A stretch of DNA of 64,000 bases from an uncultured bacterium (GTDB taxonomy: Bacteria; Bacillota; Clostridia; Lachnospirales; Lachnospiraceae). The stretch is taken from the NCBI GenBank assembly GCA_947574055.1, contig CANPIC010000004.1, forward strand, positions 1 through 64,000, written 5' to 3'. The position numbers and the translations under genes are program-made. The notes under the pieces are model-generated. The model did not search any database. It saw only the letters and a list, made by a program, of their open reading frames with translations, and had not been told where the DNA came from. Shown one piece after another: positions 27,463 to 38,380 of this stretch (position 1 is the first letter of the stretch; each line of letters opens with the position of its first letter).

Positions 27463-29022
27463 TCAGTCTCTCTGAGAAAGTACTTCCGGCAGTGCGGCCA
27501 GCAGATCACTGGCCATCACGCCATAAACGGTTTTTTCCCCGGAAGCCAGATTCCCCGCCAGTCCGTGCAGGTAGACTGCCATGCAGGCGGCTTTTATTCC
27601 CCGCATCCCCTGTGCCAGCAGGCCTGCCAGGATGCCGGACAATACATCACCGCTTCCGCCTGTGGCCATGCCATTGTCTCCGGATGTGTTAATATAAACC
27701 TGCCCCGCCGGGTCCGCCACCACAGTTCTGGCATCCTTGCAGATCAGAATCACCTGATAAGCCGCAGCATAAGCCCTTGCAGAAGATATGATATCTTCCT
27801 TACAACATTTTATGCTCTTTTTCGTCAACCGTGAAAATTCCCCCATATGAGGCGTAACATAGATATGACAGCACGCCGCAGTGCTGTCTCTGTCACCTGC
27901 CTGCCCGGCAGCCTCCCCTGAGCCGGAGGCACGCGCCTGCATCCATTCCGGATGCGCGGCCAGGATATTAAGTCCGTCCGCATCCACCACCAGCGGCAGA
28001 CGACACTGCTTCCATATATATTCCATGATCTGACAGGCGATCTCGCCGGTGCCAATACCCGGACCGATCACCACACAGTCAGCCCATGCAAGCCCTTCTT
28101 CCAGTACCTGCCCGGGGAACTGCGTCTCATACGTATCCACAATGGCTTCCGGCACTCCCTGCATCAGCCCCAGCCGATTTTCCTTGCCGGTCAGTACACG
28201 TACCAGTCCGGCGCCGATGCGATATGCCCCCAGCGCCGCAAACTGGCAGGCACCATACATCCGCTCATTGCCTGCTATTACCAGCACTTTGCCGAAACTG
28301 CCCTTGTTTCCGTCTTCTTTTCTTATCGGCAGACCGGCCAGATCCTCCCTTTCATAGGTAAAAGCGGTCGGTTTCTCCAGCCCTTCCCGGCAGGTTATGC
28401 CAATCCTCGCAGACACCACTTCCCCCGCATATGCGGCCCCCGGATACAAAAGCAGTCCCGGTTTGGCATAGCCAAAAGTGACCGTCAGATCCGCCTTTAC
28501 CGCTGTACCCATGACGCTCCCTGTATCCGCATGGATACCGGAAGGGATGTCCGCTGCAGCCACCCAGGCTGGTGTCTCATTGATATAAGCGATCATTTCT
28601 GCATATACCCCTGTCACCACCCTGTTCAGGCCGATGCCAAACAGTCCGTCTATTATGATATCAAACTCCCCGTCCGGCACATGCCGGCCGATTACGCACC
28701 CCAGATTTTCCAGTATCTGAATCTGCGTGGCAGTCTCCCGGGAACACTTCTGCCTCTCACCTGCCAGCACATAGGAGACCGGATAACCATATTCCTCCAA
28801 TATGCGCCCTGCGGCAAACCCGTCGCCGCCGTTATTACCGCATCCTGCCAGCACCAGTATAGTCTTCTTTTTCGCCGCAGGGGAAAGCGGAAAGCGTCTT
28901 ATGATCTCTTCCGCCAGCGAAACGGCCGCCCTCTCCATAAGTACCAGGGAGAGCATCCCTGTCAGCTCGGTAGCCGCTTTGTCATATGCCTTCATCTGTC
29001 TGCTGTCTACTATATATTTCAT
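27463..29022 (-). CDS. nnr: Bifunctional NAD(P)H-hydrate epimerase/dehydratase
   Basis: N-terminal YjeF_N (GCGNNGGDGFAAGR), C-terminal carbohydrate-kinase-like (NTSGDNGMATGGSGDVLSGI). Confidence 0.93.
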   Translation of the reverse strand: MKYIVDSRQMKAYDKAATELTGMLSLVLMERAAVSLAEEIIRRFPLSPAAKKKTILVLAGCGNNGGDGFAAGRILEEYGYPVSYVLAGERQKCSRETATQIQILENLGCVIGRHVPDGEFDIIIDGLFGIGLNRVVTGVYAEMIAYINETPAWVAAADIPSGIHADTGSVMGTAVKADLTVTFGYAKPGLLLYPGAAYAGEVVSARIGITCREGLEKPTAFTYEREDLAGLPIRKEDGNKGSFGKVLVIAGNERMYGACQFAALGAYRIGAGLVRVLTGKENRLGLMQGVPEAIVDTYETQFPGQVLEEGLAWADCVVIGPGIGTGEIACQIMEYIWKQCRLPLVVDADGLNILAAHPEWMQARASGSGEAAGQAGDRDSTAACCHIYVTPHMGEFSRLTKKSIKCCKEDIISSARAYAAAYQVILICKDARTVVADPAGQVYINTSGDNGMATGGSGDVLSGILAGLLAQGMRGIKAACMAVYLHGLAGNLASGEKTVYGVMASDLLAALPEVLSQRD

Positions 29023-29195
29023 AACGTATGCGCCCATTTCCGCAGCAGCAGCCTACTTGCGTCTTTTCAAAGCGGCGCCCGGCTGCCCGGTGTCCGTTCC
29101 CGCTCTTGTCCTGCTTCTGCTGTTTTCTTTTTTTGATTCAAAAAATGCGCCGGAGCATCTGTCCTCTGACGCATTTTGCTACGGCCAGCGCCGTT

Positions 29196-29852
29196 TTATT
29201 TACTCTTTTTTACTTCCGGGCGATTTTGCGCCGGATTATATTCCATATCAAATATTTCGATCACTCTTGAGCCGAAGATATCGTGCATATAGGAATACAA
29301 TTCAAAATTCACTGTCTCACTGTCCTGCTTTTTCAAAACCTGTTTTTTCAGTTCGATTCTTGTTTTGGTCAGCCACTCATCAATCTCATGGATCACTTTT
29401 GTATTCTGCCTCAGCCTGTCATAACACAGATCCATAGTGGCCAGCATCAGTTTATAGTTGATCGCATCTATCTCTTTGGGCAGTTCCAGATTCTCGTCCC
29501 GATACCGGCCCATCTTTAGATTACATTCTTCGATCAGCCGTCTGCTCTCCTCCATCTTTTTGTCCACAAACGGATCTTCCGTTTCGATCTCATCCATGGA
29601 AGCCACAATATTTTCCATCAGTTTCTTTTTCAGGCGGTGGATATCTTTTAGTTCGGTATTGACCTTGCCCTGGCGTTTCAGAAGATCGTTCAGACTCTCC
29701 GCCAGACGTGTGATCTCCGCAGTCGCCCCCAGACGCGCGATCAGCTTGTGCCACTTGTTGTCCAACGTCAGGATGGGTATCTTTCTCCCTTCCAGTGCAG
29801 CCCTGTACTTTCTGTCATCCTGTTTGTTCCCCTTTTTCCTCTTCCCTATCAT
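29196..29852 (-). CDS. Hypothetical coiled-coil protein
   Basis: Intact ORF upstream of nnr with Lys/Glu-rich helical composition; no family recognised. Confidence 0.6.
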   Translation of the reverse strand: MIGKRKKGNKQDDRKYRAALEGRKIPILTLDNKWHKLIARLGATAEITRLAESLNDLLKRQGKVNTELKDIHRLKKKLMENIVASMDEIETEDPFVDKKMEESRRLIEECNLKMGRYRDENLELPKEIDAINYKLMLATMDLCYDRLRQNTKVIHEIDEWLTKTRIELKKQVLKKQDSETVNFELYSYMHDIFGSRVIEIFDMEYNPAQNRPEVKKSK

Positions 29853-29860
29853 ATATACCC

Positions 29861-30523
29861 CTACCCTTTTTGCTTTTCATAGCAGCTTATCGTATAAGAA
29901 AGCTTCATCAGGCTGTCCGACAGGTGTACGTTCTCAACCTGTACCCCCTCCGGCACCTGCAGATCCACATGGGCAAAGTTCCAGATGGCTTTGATGCCAC
30001 AGGCAATCAGGCGGTCCGCGACTTCCAGCGCGCTGTTTTTAGGAATCGTCAAAACAGCGATGTCGACATTCCTTTCACGAATCCGCTGTTCCAGAAGTTC
30101 CATCGGCTCCACATCCAGGTTCCTTACCCGCATGCCAAACAGCCTTGGGTCGATATCAAAGATTCCCTGCATGATAAAGCCTCTTTTTTCAAAGTTCATA
30201 TAATTGGCAAGTGCCTGCCCCAGGTGCCCCGCACCGATGATGACCAGATGATGGTGCTGGTCAAGCCCCAGTATCCTGCCAATCTCTTCATACAGATATT
30301 CCACGTTATAGCCATAGCCCTGCTGCCCAAAGCCACCGAAATTATTAAAATCCTGCCTGATCTGGGAAGCTGTTACCTGCATCAGTCTGCTCAAATCCTG
30401 CGATGAAATACGTTCCACGCCTTCGTCCCTCAGTTCCCCCAGATAGCGAAAATATCTTGGCAGCCTGCCTATCACAGCCTGTGAAATCCCTCTTCCTTCC
30501 ATCTTGTATTGCCCCCAATACAA
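29861..30523 (-). CDS. rex: Redox-sensing transcriptional repressor Rex
   Basis: AVIGRLPRYFRYLGELRDEGVERISSQDLSRLMQVTASQIRQDFNNFGGFGQQGYGY. Confidence 0.95.
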   Translation of the reverse strand: MYWGQYKMEGRGISQAVIGRLPRYFRYLGELRDEGVERISSQDLSRLMQVTASQIRQDFNNFGGFGQQGYGYNVEYLYEEIGRILGLDQHHHLVIIGAGHLGQALANYMNFEKRGFIMQGIFDIDPRLFGMRVRNLDVEPMELLEQRIRERNVDIAVLTIPKNSALEVADRLIACGIKAIWNFAHVDLQVPEGVQVENVHLSDSLMKLSYTISCYEKQKG

Positions 30524-30617
30524 ATATTTCCTTTACGTCCTGTATCTTCCTGCTGGTTTATATTTTATTATATCCGGTTGTTAAATTCCTGTCAATGATA
30601 TGGGATGAAATCGGCCA

Positions 30618-30736
30618 CGACTAACGCACGAGCGAATAAATTGTGAACATTTCATAAAGGTGACAGGACAGAAACTGCAAAAGTTCTGGCCCTCATACAT
30701 GTTATGTTCCCCATCTATTCACTCGTGTGTTTGTCG
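30618..30736. repeat. 33-bp imperfect inverted repeat (arms 30618-30650 and 30704-30736)
   Basis: CGACTAACGCACGAGCGAATAAATTGTGAACAT versus reverse complement CGACAAACACACGAGTGAATAGATGGGGAACAT, 27/33 identical. Confidence 0.85.
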
Positions 30737-30880
30737 CGGTAAAATCGGCGAAACACGAAAGAAACGGACTTGTATTTATCAGCCGTTTCTTATAGAATAG
30801 AGAAGATTGTAAACACCGGCCATCACCGCTTAGGCTGGCTATTATGTTGCCGCAAATTATCATCTACGGAGGAAGTATCC

Positions 30881-32815
30881 ATGATCCTGTCCTGTCAGAA
30901 TATAGAAAAACAGTTTGGAGACGCGGTCATTCTCGACCGCTGCTCCTTTCATATAGAAGAGTATGAAAAAGCCGCCATTGTCGGAATCAATGGTGCGGGC
31001 AAGACCACGCTTTTACGGATCATCACCGGGGAACTGGAAGCGGACGGAGGCATCTGCACCATTTCCCGGGGAAAGACACTGGGGTATCTGCCGCAGCTTA
31101 TGACCTTTGACAGCGAGCATACCATTTATGAAGAATTGCTTTCCGTAAAGGAAAATCTGACCCTTCTGGAAGCCCAGATCCGCGAGGCCGAGCAGCAGAT
31201 GAAACATACGTCCGGCCGGGAACTGGAAACGCTGATGGAGACCTATGCCTCTTTGACCCATCAGTTTGAAACGGAAAACGGCTATGGATACCGGAGCGAA
31301 CTGACCGGTGTGCTGAAGGGGCTGGGCTTTGCGGAGGAAGAATTTTCCAAGAAAATCACAGCCCTTTCCGGCGGTCAGAAAACCCGCGTGGCACTGGGCC
31401 GGCTTCTTTTGCTGAAACCGGATCTGATCCTTTTGGACGAGCCCACCAACCATCTGGACATGACTTCCATCGCCTGGCTGGAAACCTATCTGATGAACTA
31501 TAAAGGAGCCGTCCTGATCGTATCGCATGACCGCTATTTTCTTGACCGTGTGGCCACCAAAATCATCGAGATCGACCAGACAAAGACTACCGTCTTTCCC
31601 GGCAGCTACTCAGACTATGCCGTCAAAAAAGAGGCGCTGCGCATCGCGGCCTGGAATTCTTATCAGAATCAGCAGCGAGAGATCCGCCGCCAGGAAGAGG
31701 TCATCGAAAAACTCCGTTCCTTTAACCGGGAGAAGTCCATCCGGCGGGCCGAGAGCCGGGAAAAGCTGTTGCAGAAAATGGATGTCATCGACAGGCCCAC
31801 CGAGGCGCGGACTGATATGAAGATCCGTCTGACGCCCCGGATACTCAGTGGAAATGATGTCTTGCAGGTTACTTCTCTGACTAAATCATTTGACAGTCTC
31901 ACGCTGTTCCGGGACCTGGATTTTGCATTAAAACGCGGAGAACATGTGGCAGTGATCGGCAACAATGGCACCGGCAAGACCACAATCCTCAAGATTATCA
32001 ATGACCTGCTGCCGGCAGATGCAGGCAGCATCCATCTGGGAGCCGGCGTACAGATCGGTTATTATGACCAGGAGCATCATGTACTGCACCCCGATAAGAC
32101 GCTATTTAAAGAGATATCGGATGCCTATCCGTCTCTGACCAACACGGAGATCCGCAACACACTGGCCGCCTTTCTTTTTACCGGAGATGATGTGTTCAAA
32201 CTGATCAAAGAACTCAGCGGCGGAGAACGCGGCCGCGTCTCCCTGGCAAAACTGATGCTCTCCGAAGCCAATTTCCTGATTCTGGATGAGCCCACCAATC
32301 ATCTGGACATTGCTTCCCGGGAAATACTGGAAGACGCCCTTAACCATTATGAAGGTACGGTTCTCTATGTCTCCCATGACAGATACTTTATCAACCGTAC
32401 GGCACATCGGATTCTGGAACTTTCATCCCGGACTTTTACCGGTTATCTGGGAAATTATGACTATTATCTGGAAAAAAAAGAAGAACTGCAGTCCGGGCAG
32501 AATCAGACAGACTCTTCCGCATCCGCTCCGGCGACAGATTCCGAAGCGAGAATGGACTGGAAAAACCAGCGGCAGCAGCAGGCCCGCAAGAGAAAGCTGG
32601 AACATGATCTGCAAAAAACAGAAGCGGCCATCGACACACTGGAACGAAGAAACGAAGAACTGGATGCGCAGATGGCCCTGCCGGAAAACTGCAGCAATGT
32701 AGAGACGCTCACTGCACTGTCCCATGAAAAAGAGGGTAACCTGCAGGAGCTGGAAACCCTCTATGAGACATGGGAAGAACTGGAGAAACTCAAAGAGTCT
32801 CCAGCGTCTTTCTGA
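30881..32815 (+). CDS. ABC-F family ATPase
   Basis: Two ABC cassettes, no TM domain; [42 protein letters not shown]. Start corrected to 30881. Confidence 0.92.
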   Translation: MILSCQNIEKQFGDAVILDRCSFHIEEYEKAAIVGINGAGKTTLLRIITGELEADGGICTISRGKTLGYLPQLMTFDSEHTIYEELLSVKENLTLLEAQIREAEQQMKHTSGRELETLMETYASLTHQFETENGYGYRSELTGVLKGLGFAEEEFSKKITALSGGQKTRVALGRLLLLKPDLILLDEPTNHLDMTSIAWLETYLMNYKGAVLIVSHDRYFLDRVATKIIEIDQTKTTVFPGSYSDYAVKKEALRIAAWNSYQNQQREIRRQEEVIEKLRSFNREKSIRRAESREKLLQKMDVIDRPTEARTDMKIRLTPRILSGNDVLQVTSLTKSFDSLTLFRDLDFALKRGEHVAVIGNNGTGKTTILKIINDLLPADAGSIHLGAGVQIGYYDQEHHVLHPDKTLFKEISDAYPSLTNTEIRNTLAAFLFTGDDVFKLIKELSGGERGRVSLAKLMLSEANFLILDEPTNHLDIASREILEDALNHYEGTVLYVSHDRYFINRTAHRILELSSRTFTGYLGNYDYYLEKKEELQSGQNQTDSSASAPATDSEARMDWKNQRQQQARKRKLEHDLQKTEAAIDTLERRNEELDAQMALPENCSNVETLTALSHEKEGNLQELETLYETWEELEKLKESPASF

Positions 32816-33995
32816 TCTCCTTTATAAATTCTTCGCTGTTTTTTACCTGCACATCTTTCAGAGATGTGATCAGTGCCAGATCCTTTGTCATACGCCCGCT
32901 CTCGATGGTGCGGATGGTTGCCAGTTCCAGCCTGTCCGCAAAACTGACCAGAGCGGGTATTCCATCCAGTTCCCCTCTTTTTTTCAGCGCTCCCGTCCAG
33001 GCAAAAATAGTCGCCACAGAGTTGGTGGAAGTCTCTTCTCCTGCCAGATGCTTGTAATAATGGCGCTGCACCGTCCCATGGGCCGCCTCATATTCGAATA
33101 TGCCGTCCGGTGATACAAGGACGCTCGTCATCATAGCCAGAGAACCAAACGCCGAGGACACCATATCGCTCATCACATCACCGTCGTAATTCTTGCAGGC
33201 CCAGATAAAACCGCCTTTGGCTTTCATCACCCGCGCAACCGCATCATCAATCAGAGTATAGAAATAACTGATCCCTGCCTCCTCAAAGGCTTCTTTGTAT
33301 TCCGCGTCATAGATCTCCTGAAATACATCCTTAAACGTGTGGTCATATTTTTTGGAAATCGTATCCTTGGTAGCAAACCACAGTTCCTGCTTCGTATCCA
33401 GTGCATAAGTAAAGCACGCTTTGGCAAAACTGCGGATGGACTGGTCCGTATTATGGATCCCCTGCAAAATGCCGGGGCCTGTAAATGTATGGATCGTTTC
33501 CCTGGTTTCACTGCCGTCCTCTCCGGTAAATACAAGTTCTGCCTTGCCGGGCCGGTCTACTACGATCTCCGTATTTTTGTATACATCGCCATAGGCATGT
33601 CTTGCCAGCGTAATGGGTTTTTCCCAGTTACGCACACAGGGCTCTATCCCCTTTACCACGATAGGCGTACGGAAAACCGTGCCGTCCAGGGCCGCGCGTA
33701 TGGTTCCATTGGGGCTTTTCCACATTTCTTTCAGATGATACTCTTCCATCCGGGCTGCGTTGGGTGTGATGGTAGCACATTTTACCGCCACCCCGTATTT
33801 ACGGGCTGCCAGCGCACTGTCCATCGTCACCTTATCATCCGTTTCATTCCGGTGCGCAAGCCCCAGGTCATAATATTCTGTCTTCAGATCTATGTAGGGA
33901 AGCAGCAGTTCCTCTTTGATCATCTTCCACAGAATCCTTGTCATTTCATCGCCGTCCATCTCTACCAGCGGTGTTTTCATCTGCATTTTTTCCAT
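32790..33995 (-). CDS. icd: NADP-dependent isocitrate dehydrogenase
   Basis: [60 protein letters not shown]. Confidence 0.93.
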   Translation of the reverse strand: MEKMQMKTPLVEMDGDEMTRILWKMIKEELLLPYIDLKTEYYDLGLAHRNETDDKVTMDSALAARKYGVAVKCATITPNAARMEEYHLKEMWKSPNGTIRAALDGTVFRTPIVVKGIEPCVRNWEKPITLARHAYGDVYKNTEIVVDRPGKAELVFTGEDGSETRETIHTFTGPGILQGIHNTDQSIRSFAKACFTYALDTKQELWFATKDTISKKYDHTFKDVFQEIYDAEYKEAFEEAGISYFYTLIDDAVARVMKAKGGFIWACKNYDGDVMSDMVSSAFGSLAMMTSVLVSPDGIFEYEAAHGTVQRHYYKHLAGEETSTNSVATIFAWTGALKKRGELDGIPALVSFADRLELATIRTIESGRMTKDLALITSLKDVQVKNSEEFIKEIRKTLETL

Positions 33996-34088
33996 TCTCT
34001 TATTCCTTTCTGCTCTCTGCGCCTTGCCGCCCGGCTGTTTGTTGTTTCCTCTGCTCTCTTTTCCCGTATCACACACTGCGGTCCTTGG

Positions 34089-34778
34089 TCACCCTTCTTC
34101 GTAATGCTCCATATATCCATTTTCCACAATGTTTTCGTAAGCGTTCAGCATATGTCTGTTGGCAAGCTGTTCAGCCAGATCGCCATCCCCTGCCTTGATG
34201 GCTTCCATGATCTTTCTGTGTTCTGCATTGGAGGCCGAACTTCTTGTCTGCGTCGAAAGCGTCTTCCGGCGCACCCGCAGCACATACTGATGATAATCTT
34301 TCAGGGCGTGCTCCAGTATCTTGCTGTTGCAGCCCTCATACATAATCTCATGGAACCGGTTGTCAAGCTCTGCCATCTGCTCCGTGTGGCCTTTGGATGC
34401 GTGAAATTCGGAGAGAAAAATATTCTCCTCCATTTCTTCCATCTGTTCCCTGGAAATATGTTCCGTGGCCCATCTGGCGCATAACCCTTCCAGAAGCGAC
34501 CGGATCATATAGATATCCCCCACGTCCTTTACCGTAATGCCTGTCACATAGGCGCCTTTGTTGGGGACGATCTGAATCAGCCCTTCCAGCTCCAGCTGCC
34601 GGAATGCTTCTCTTACCGGTGTCCGGCTGACTCCCATCTCTTCTCCGATTGTCACCTCACGCAGTTCTTCCCTTACCTTATACCTTCCGTTTAAAATATC
34701 TTCCCGGATCTTGTGAAATACACGGCCTCTCAAAGAATATTTGTCCGTGACTTCCCTCTTTACATCATAATGTCCCAC
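34089..34778 (-). CDS. GntR-family regulator (FCD type)
   Basis: N-terminal wHTH (GVSRTPVREAFRQLELEGLIQIVPNKGAYV) and FCD C-terminus. Confidence 0.92.
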   Translation of the reverse strand: MGHYDVKREVTDKYSLRGRVFHKIREDILNGRYKVREELREVTIGEEMGVSRTPVREAFRQLELEGLIQIVPNKGAYVTGITVKDVGDIYMIRSLLEGLCARWATEHISREQMEEMEENIFLSEFHASKGHTEQMAELDNRFHEIMYEGCNSKILEHALKDYHQYVLRVRRKTLSTQTRSSASNAEHRKIMEAIKAGDGDLAEQLANRHMLNAYENIVENGYMEHYEEG

Positions 34779-34823
34779 TTTCTCTTACCTGCCTGTTTCT
34801 TCTCTCTCAAAAATACATCCCGC

Positions 34824-34855
34824 ATAATTGTATACAATTATACGAGATGTGTCAA
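34824..34855 (-). promoter_or_regulatory. Promoter TTGACA-N17-TACAAT overlapping perfect 18-bp palindrome ATAATTGTATACAATTAT
   Basis: Palindrome 34824-34841; -35 at 34850-34855; directly upstream of the GntR gene. Confidence 0.8.
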
Positions 34856-34857
34856 TA

Positions 34858-35760
34858 TCAAAAATCAAGCATCCGTTTTATATTGATCATTCCCCAGCCT
34901 TGTTTGTACCACGGCTCTTTTAAATCGGTGGCTGTGTAAACCATCCTGCGCTTCACTTCACTGTTTACGGCATCAGGACATTTCTCCAGGCACAGCGCCG
35001 CTGCACCGGCAACCACAGGGGTGGACATGGATGTGCCGCTTTTTGCCAGATATCCGTTCTGCCATCCATACAGAGTACGCCGTACCCGGCTGTTGCAGGA
35101 GACAATATCTGTCCCCGGCGCCACGATATCCGGCTTGCGAAGCCCTGCATCTTCCGCTTCCCTGCCGGAATAATGCTCACACAGGGAATTTCGCTCTCCG
35201 AAATATCCCCCTTCATTACAGCCCACCGTGATCACTTTTCTGCTGTTGCCGATGGGTGAGAGCGTCCCCGGTCTGGGTCCTGCATTTCCTGCCGCCGCCA
35301 CTACCACAAGCCCCTGCCCCCAGGCTTCTTCCACACCGGAGATCAGAGTTTCTTTCTGTGCACTTTTCAGTTCCAGCCCCAGGCCGATGGAAATATTCAG
35401 AATACGGATGTTCCAGTTCTTTCTGTTTTGCAGAATCCATTCAATCCCCCGCAGCATATGCTCAATCGTCCCGTCCCCGTTGCTGTTGAGCACCTTGCCC
35501 ACCACCAGAGAACACTGCGGCGCAATTCCTCTGTATTTCCCGGCGGAAAGACTGCCGTCACCTGCCAGCACTCCACAAACATGTGTTCCGTGCGAATCGT
35601 CATCATACAGCCCTGTCCTGCCGTTTACAAAATCGGAAAAACCAACAATACGGCCACCAAAATCCGGATGCCGGGCAATTCCGGTATCCAGTACGGCCAC
35701 TGTTACATGTTTTCCGGTATATCTGCCACTGCAATATACCTGCTTTCTTACTCGTAACAA
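34858..35760 (-). CDS. S8 family (subtilisin-like) peptidase
   Basis: VAVLDTGIARHPDF (Asp), DSHGTHVCGVLAG (His), KSGTSMSTPVVAGAAAL (Ser). Confidence 0.95.
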   Translation of the reverse strand: MLRVRKQVYCSGRYTGKHVTVAVLDTGIARHPDFGGRIVGFSDFVNGRTGLYDDDSHGTHVCGVLAGDGSLSAGKYRGIAPQCSLVVGKVLNSNGDGTIEHMLRGIEWILQNRKNWNIRILNISIGLGLELKSAQKETLISGVEEAWGQGLVVVAAAGNAGPRPGTLSPIGNSRKVITVGCNEGGYFGERNSLCEHYSGREAEDAGLRKPDIVAPGTDIVSCNSRVRRTLYGWQNGYLAKSGTSMSTPVVAGAAALCLEKCPDAVNSEVKRRMVYTATDLKEPWYKQGWGMINIKRMLDF

Positions 35761-36005
35761 AATCGGCTCCCGGCTTTTTTTATTATCCTATGCCGATCAC
35801 ACGGAATTGTTGCTTATGGCCCGATTTTGTCGGAAGTTGTCATGCGAAATGCCGAAAAAACCGCTTTCTATCTACTTACAGACACCGGCATGGCCTGCTG
35901 ACAGCCAATTCTGCCAGACCGCTTGTCCCACCCTGTACTGCGGCATTGTTTTGGTATAAAATTACGCCTTTCTGCGTACACTAGCCACCGAAAGGATGGT
36001 GCAAT

Positions 36006-36194
36006 ATGAATCTTGACAAAATCGTATGCAACTGCCTGGGCGTAACAGCCGGTGCCATCAAAGACGCCGTTGACTGCGGCGCACATACGCTGGAAGAAGT
36101 GCAGGAAGCCACCGGGGCCGGCACGGTATGCGGCGCATGTCTGGATGACGTGAGACGCCTGGTCGATGAATTTGTGGCAGAAAGCGGCAACTGA
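36006..36194 (+). CDS. BFD-like [2Fe-2S]-binding protein
   Basis: CNCLGVTAGAIKDAVDCGAHTLEEVQEATGAGTVCGAC. Confidence 0.9.
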   Translation: MNLDKIVCNCLGVTAGAIKDAVDCGAHTLEEVQEATGAGTVCGACLDDVRRLVDEFVAESGN

Positions 36195-36221
36195 TGCGCC
36201 GATAGTCCCAGATGCAAAAAA

Positions 36222-36267
36222 GCACCCGGTAAAGCCATATATGATATGGCCACCGGGTGCTTTTTAC
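36222..36267. terminator. Bidirectional terminator
   Basis: AAAAAGCACCCGGTAAAGCCATATATGATATGGCCACCGGGTGCTTTTT. Confidence 0.95.
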
Positions 36268-36272
36268 ATTTG

Positions 36273-36619
36273 CCAGGCAGGACGATAAGCCGGGTTATGT
36301 CGTGAATGATCATCTATCCAGGGCTGCTGTCACCAGCAGCCTCCAGCGACCCACCTGAAAGCAGGCCGGGCCGGCCTGTCGCTTTCGTTTCGGTCTTGCT
36401 TCGGATGGGGTTTACATATGCCCCTGCCGTTACCGGCAGGGCGGTAGTCTCTTACACTGCCCTTCCAACCTTACCAGATTTCCTGGCGGTACATTTCTGT
36501 TGCACTGTCCTTGGAGTTGCCTCCACCGGATGTTATCCGGCATCCTGCCCTGTGAAGCCCGGACTTTCCTCACCTGCCGCCTTTCGGCGCTTGCAGCCGC
36601 GATCATTTATCCTACCTGG
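36273..36619 (-). ncRNA. rnpB: RNase P RNA (bacterial type A-like)
   Basis: Minus strand GAGGAAAGTCCGGGC ... GGGTAAACCCCATCCGAAGCAAGACC-like ... ACATAACCCGGCTTATCGTCC; ends pair as CCAGGTAGGA/TCCTGCCTGG (P1). Confidence 0.95.
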
Positions 36620-36696
36620 TCTGTCTCTTCTATCTGAAATCTGTCATCCACAATGCAGGGAAAGCCCCCTGGCACCTGGATGTTATCACTGGTAAC

Positions 36697-38352
36697 TCAG
36701 ACATGGAATACACTGCCGCCAACAAACTCTCTGACAATAGAGTTTTTCGGCACATCCTCACTGCTCACACCCAGGAAATATTCCAAGAATTTGAGCAGTC
36801 TCTTAGCCTCATAATACTCCGGTTCACCCGGCTGTATACTGAACAGCAAAGGCTCTGCAAACTGTTTCAGCACGGCCAGTTCATAAATCAGCACCGAATT
36901 AAACGTAGCGTCTACACTCTCCTGAAAGGGAAAAATATTTTCTTCCTCCCCCCGCCGCACGGAGGGCCACATGGCAAGTGTCCGTTTGGCACTGCTGCCC
37001 CTCATTCTGGCATCCCGTACCAGACGCCGCAGCAGACGGCCGTCAGTCGTGGGAATCCGGTTGTGTTCATCCACATTCAGGCTGGTCAGCGCACTGATAT
37101 AGATCTTATATTTGCTTTTACCCGGAAGCGAGGCTGACATCTTATCATTCAGCGCATGAATCCCTTCGATCACAAGGACATCACCCTCTCCCAGTGTCTT
37201 GTAATTCCCCTTATATTCCCGCTTGCCGATCTTAAAATTAAAGCTGGGAATTTCCACCGTCCTGCCCTCCAGCAGGGCACACATATCCGCATTGAACTTT
37301 TCCAGGTCAATGGCTTCCAGACACTCAAAATTATAATTGCCGTTTTCATCTCTGGGTGTCAGTTCTCTGTCCACAAAATAATCATCTACCGCAATGGGGT
37401 GCGGCCTTAACCCGTACGAACGAAGCTGGACGGACAGTCTGTGGGCAAATGTCGTCTTGCCAGATGAGGAAGGGCCTGCAATCATAATAAACTTGATACC
37501 GCCCCGACTCACAATATCCTGCGCGATCTCTCCGATCCTGCGCTCCTGCAGTGCTTCCTGAACCAGTATCAGTTCTGATATGCCACCGGCACAGATCTGG
37601 TCATTCAGATCCCCTACCGTATCAATATCCATCATTTCCCCCCAGACGGCGGACTGGTGCAGTGTACGGAACAGGTTATCTCTGGGGGTAAAATAATCCA
37701 GAGTCTTGGGCGCATGCCGGTCAGGCAACAGCAGCATCAGACCGCTTTCATAGGAAATGACTTTAAAATATTTCACATAACCTGCTGAAGGCAGCATATA
37801 GCCGTAATAATAATCGCAGTAATCACCCATCCGGTATACATTAACCGTAGAACTCCTTCTATAACGGAACAGCTTTCTTTTGTCCTTCATGCCATAGCGG
37901 TCAAACAGCGCCAGGGCTTCTTCCATGGGATAGGTCGTTTTCTCAATGGGCAGATCCTCCATTACCAACTGCTGCATCCGTACATTCAGACGCTCGACCA
38001 GTGTCTCATCCACTTTAACCTGCCCCCGCAGGCTGCAGTAATATCCCTGCCCGATGGCAAATTCCACTTTGATCCACTCGATGTTTTCCCTCTCTTCCAC
38101 ATCATACAGTGCTTTGATCAAAAGCATGATGGCTGTGCGTACATAGGCCTTATGCCCGGCAGAATTTTTCAGGGTGATAAACTGTACTTCACAGTCTTTC
38201 TGCACCGCTTTCATCAGTTCCGTAATTTTTCCGTCCACAATGACCAGCCCGATCAGGCCTTCATATGCCTCCTGATATTCCTGCGCGATCTTTTCATATG
38301 TGGTGCCTGGCTCATATTGCCGCTTTTCTCCATTGATCGTAACCGTAACCAT
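36697..38352 (-). CDS. Nucleoside (uridine-like) kinase with N-terminal TGS/ThrRS-like domain
   Basis: MVTVTINGEKRQYEPGTTYEKIAQEY N-domain; FIMIAGPSSSGKTTFAHRLSVQL kinase P-loop. Confidence 0.88.
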   Translation of the reverse strand: MVTVTINGEKRQYEPGTTYEKIAQEYQEAYEGLIGLVIVDGKITELMKAVQKDCEVQFITLKNSAGHKAYVRTAIMLLIKALYDVEERENIEWIKVEFAIGQGYYCSLRGQVKVDETLVERLNVRMQQLVMEDLPIEKTTYPMEEALALFDRYGMKDKRKLFRYRRSSTVNVYRMGDYCDYYYGYMLPSAGYVKYFKVISYESGLMLLLPDRHAPKTLDYFTPRDNLFRTLHQSAVWGEMMDIDTVGDLNDQICAGGISELILVQEALQERRIGEIAQDIVSRGGIKFIMIAGPSSSGKTTFAHRLSVQLRSYGLRPHPIAVDDYFVDRELTPRDENGNYNFECLEAIDLEKFNADMCALLEGRTVEIPSFNFKIGKREYKGNYKTLGEGDVLVIEGIHALNDKMSASLPGKSKYKIYISALTSLNVDEHNRIPTTDGRLLRRLVRDARMRGSSAKRTLAMWPSVRRGEEENIFPFQESVDATFNSVLIYELAVLKQFAEPLLFSIQPGEPEYYEAKRLLKFLEYFLGVSSEDVPKNSIVREFVGGSVFHV

Positions 38353-38380
38353 ACCAAACCTCCCAGATTTATCCAGCATA

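Noticed and set aside
36306-36695. Plus-strand ORF overlapping rnpB
   Set aside because: The region is RNase P RNA on the minus strand.
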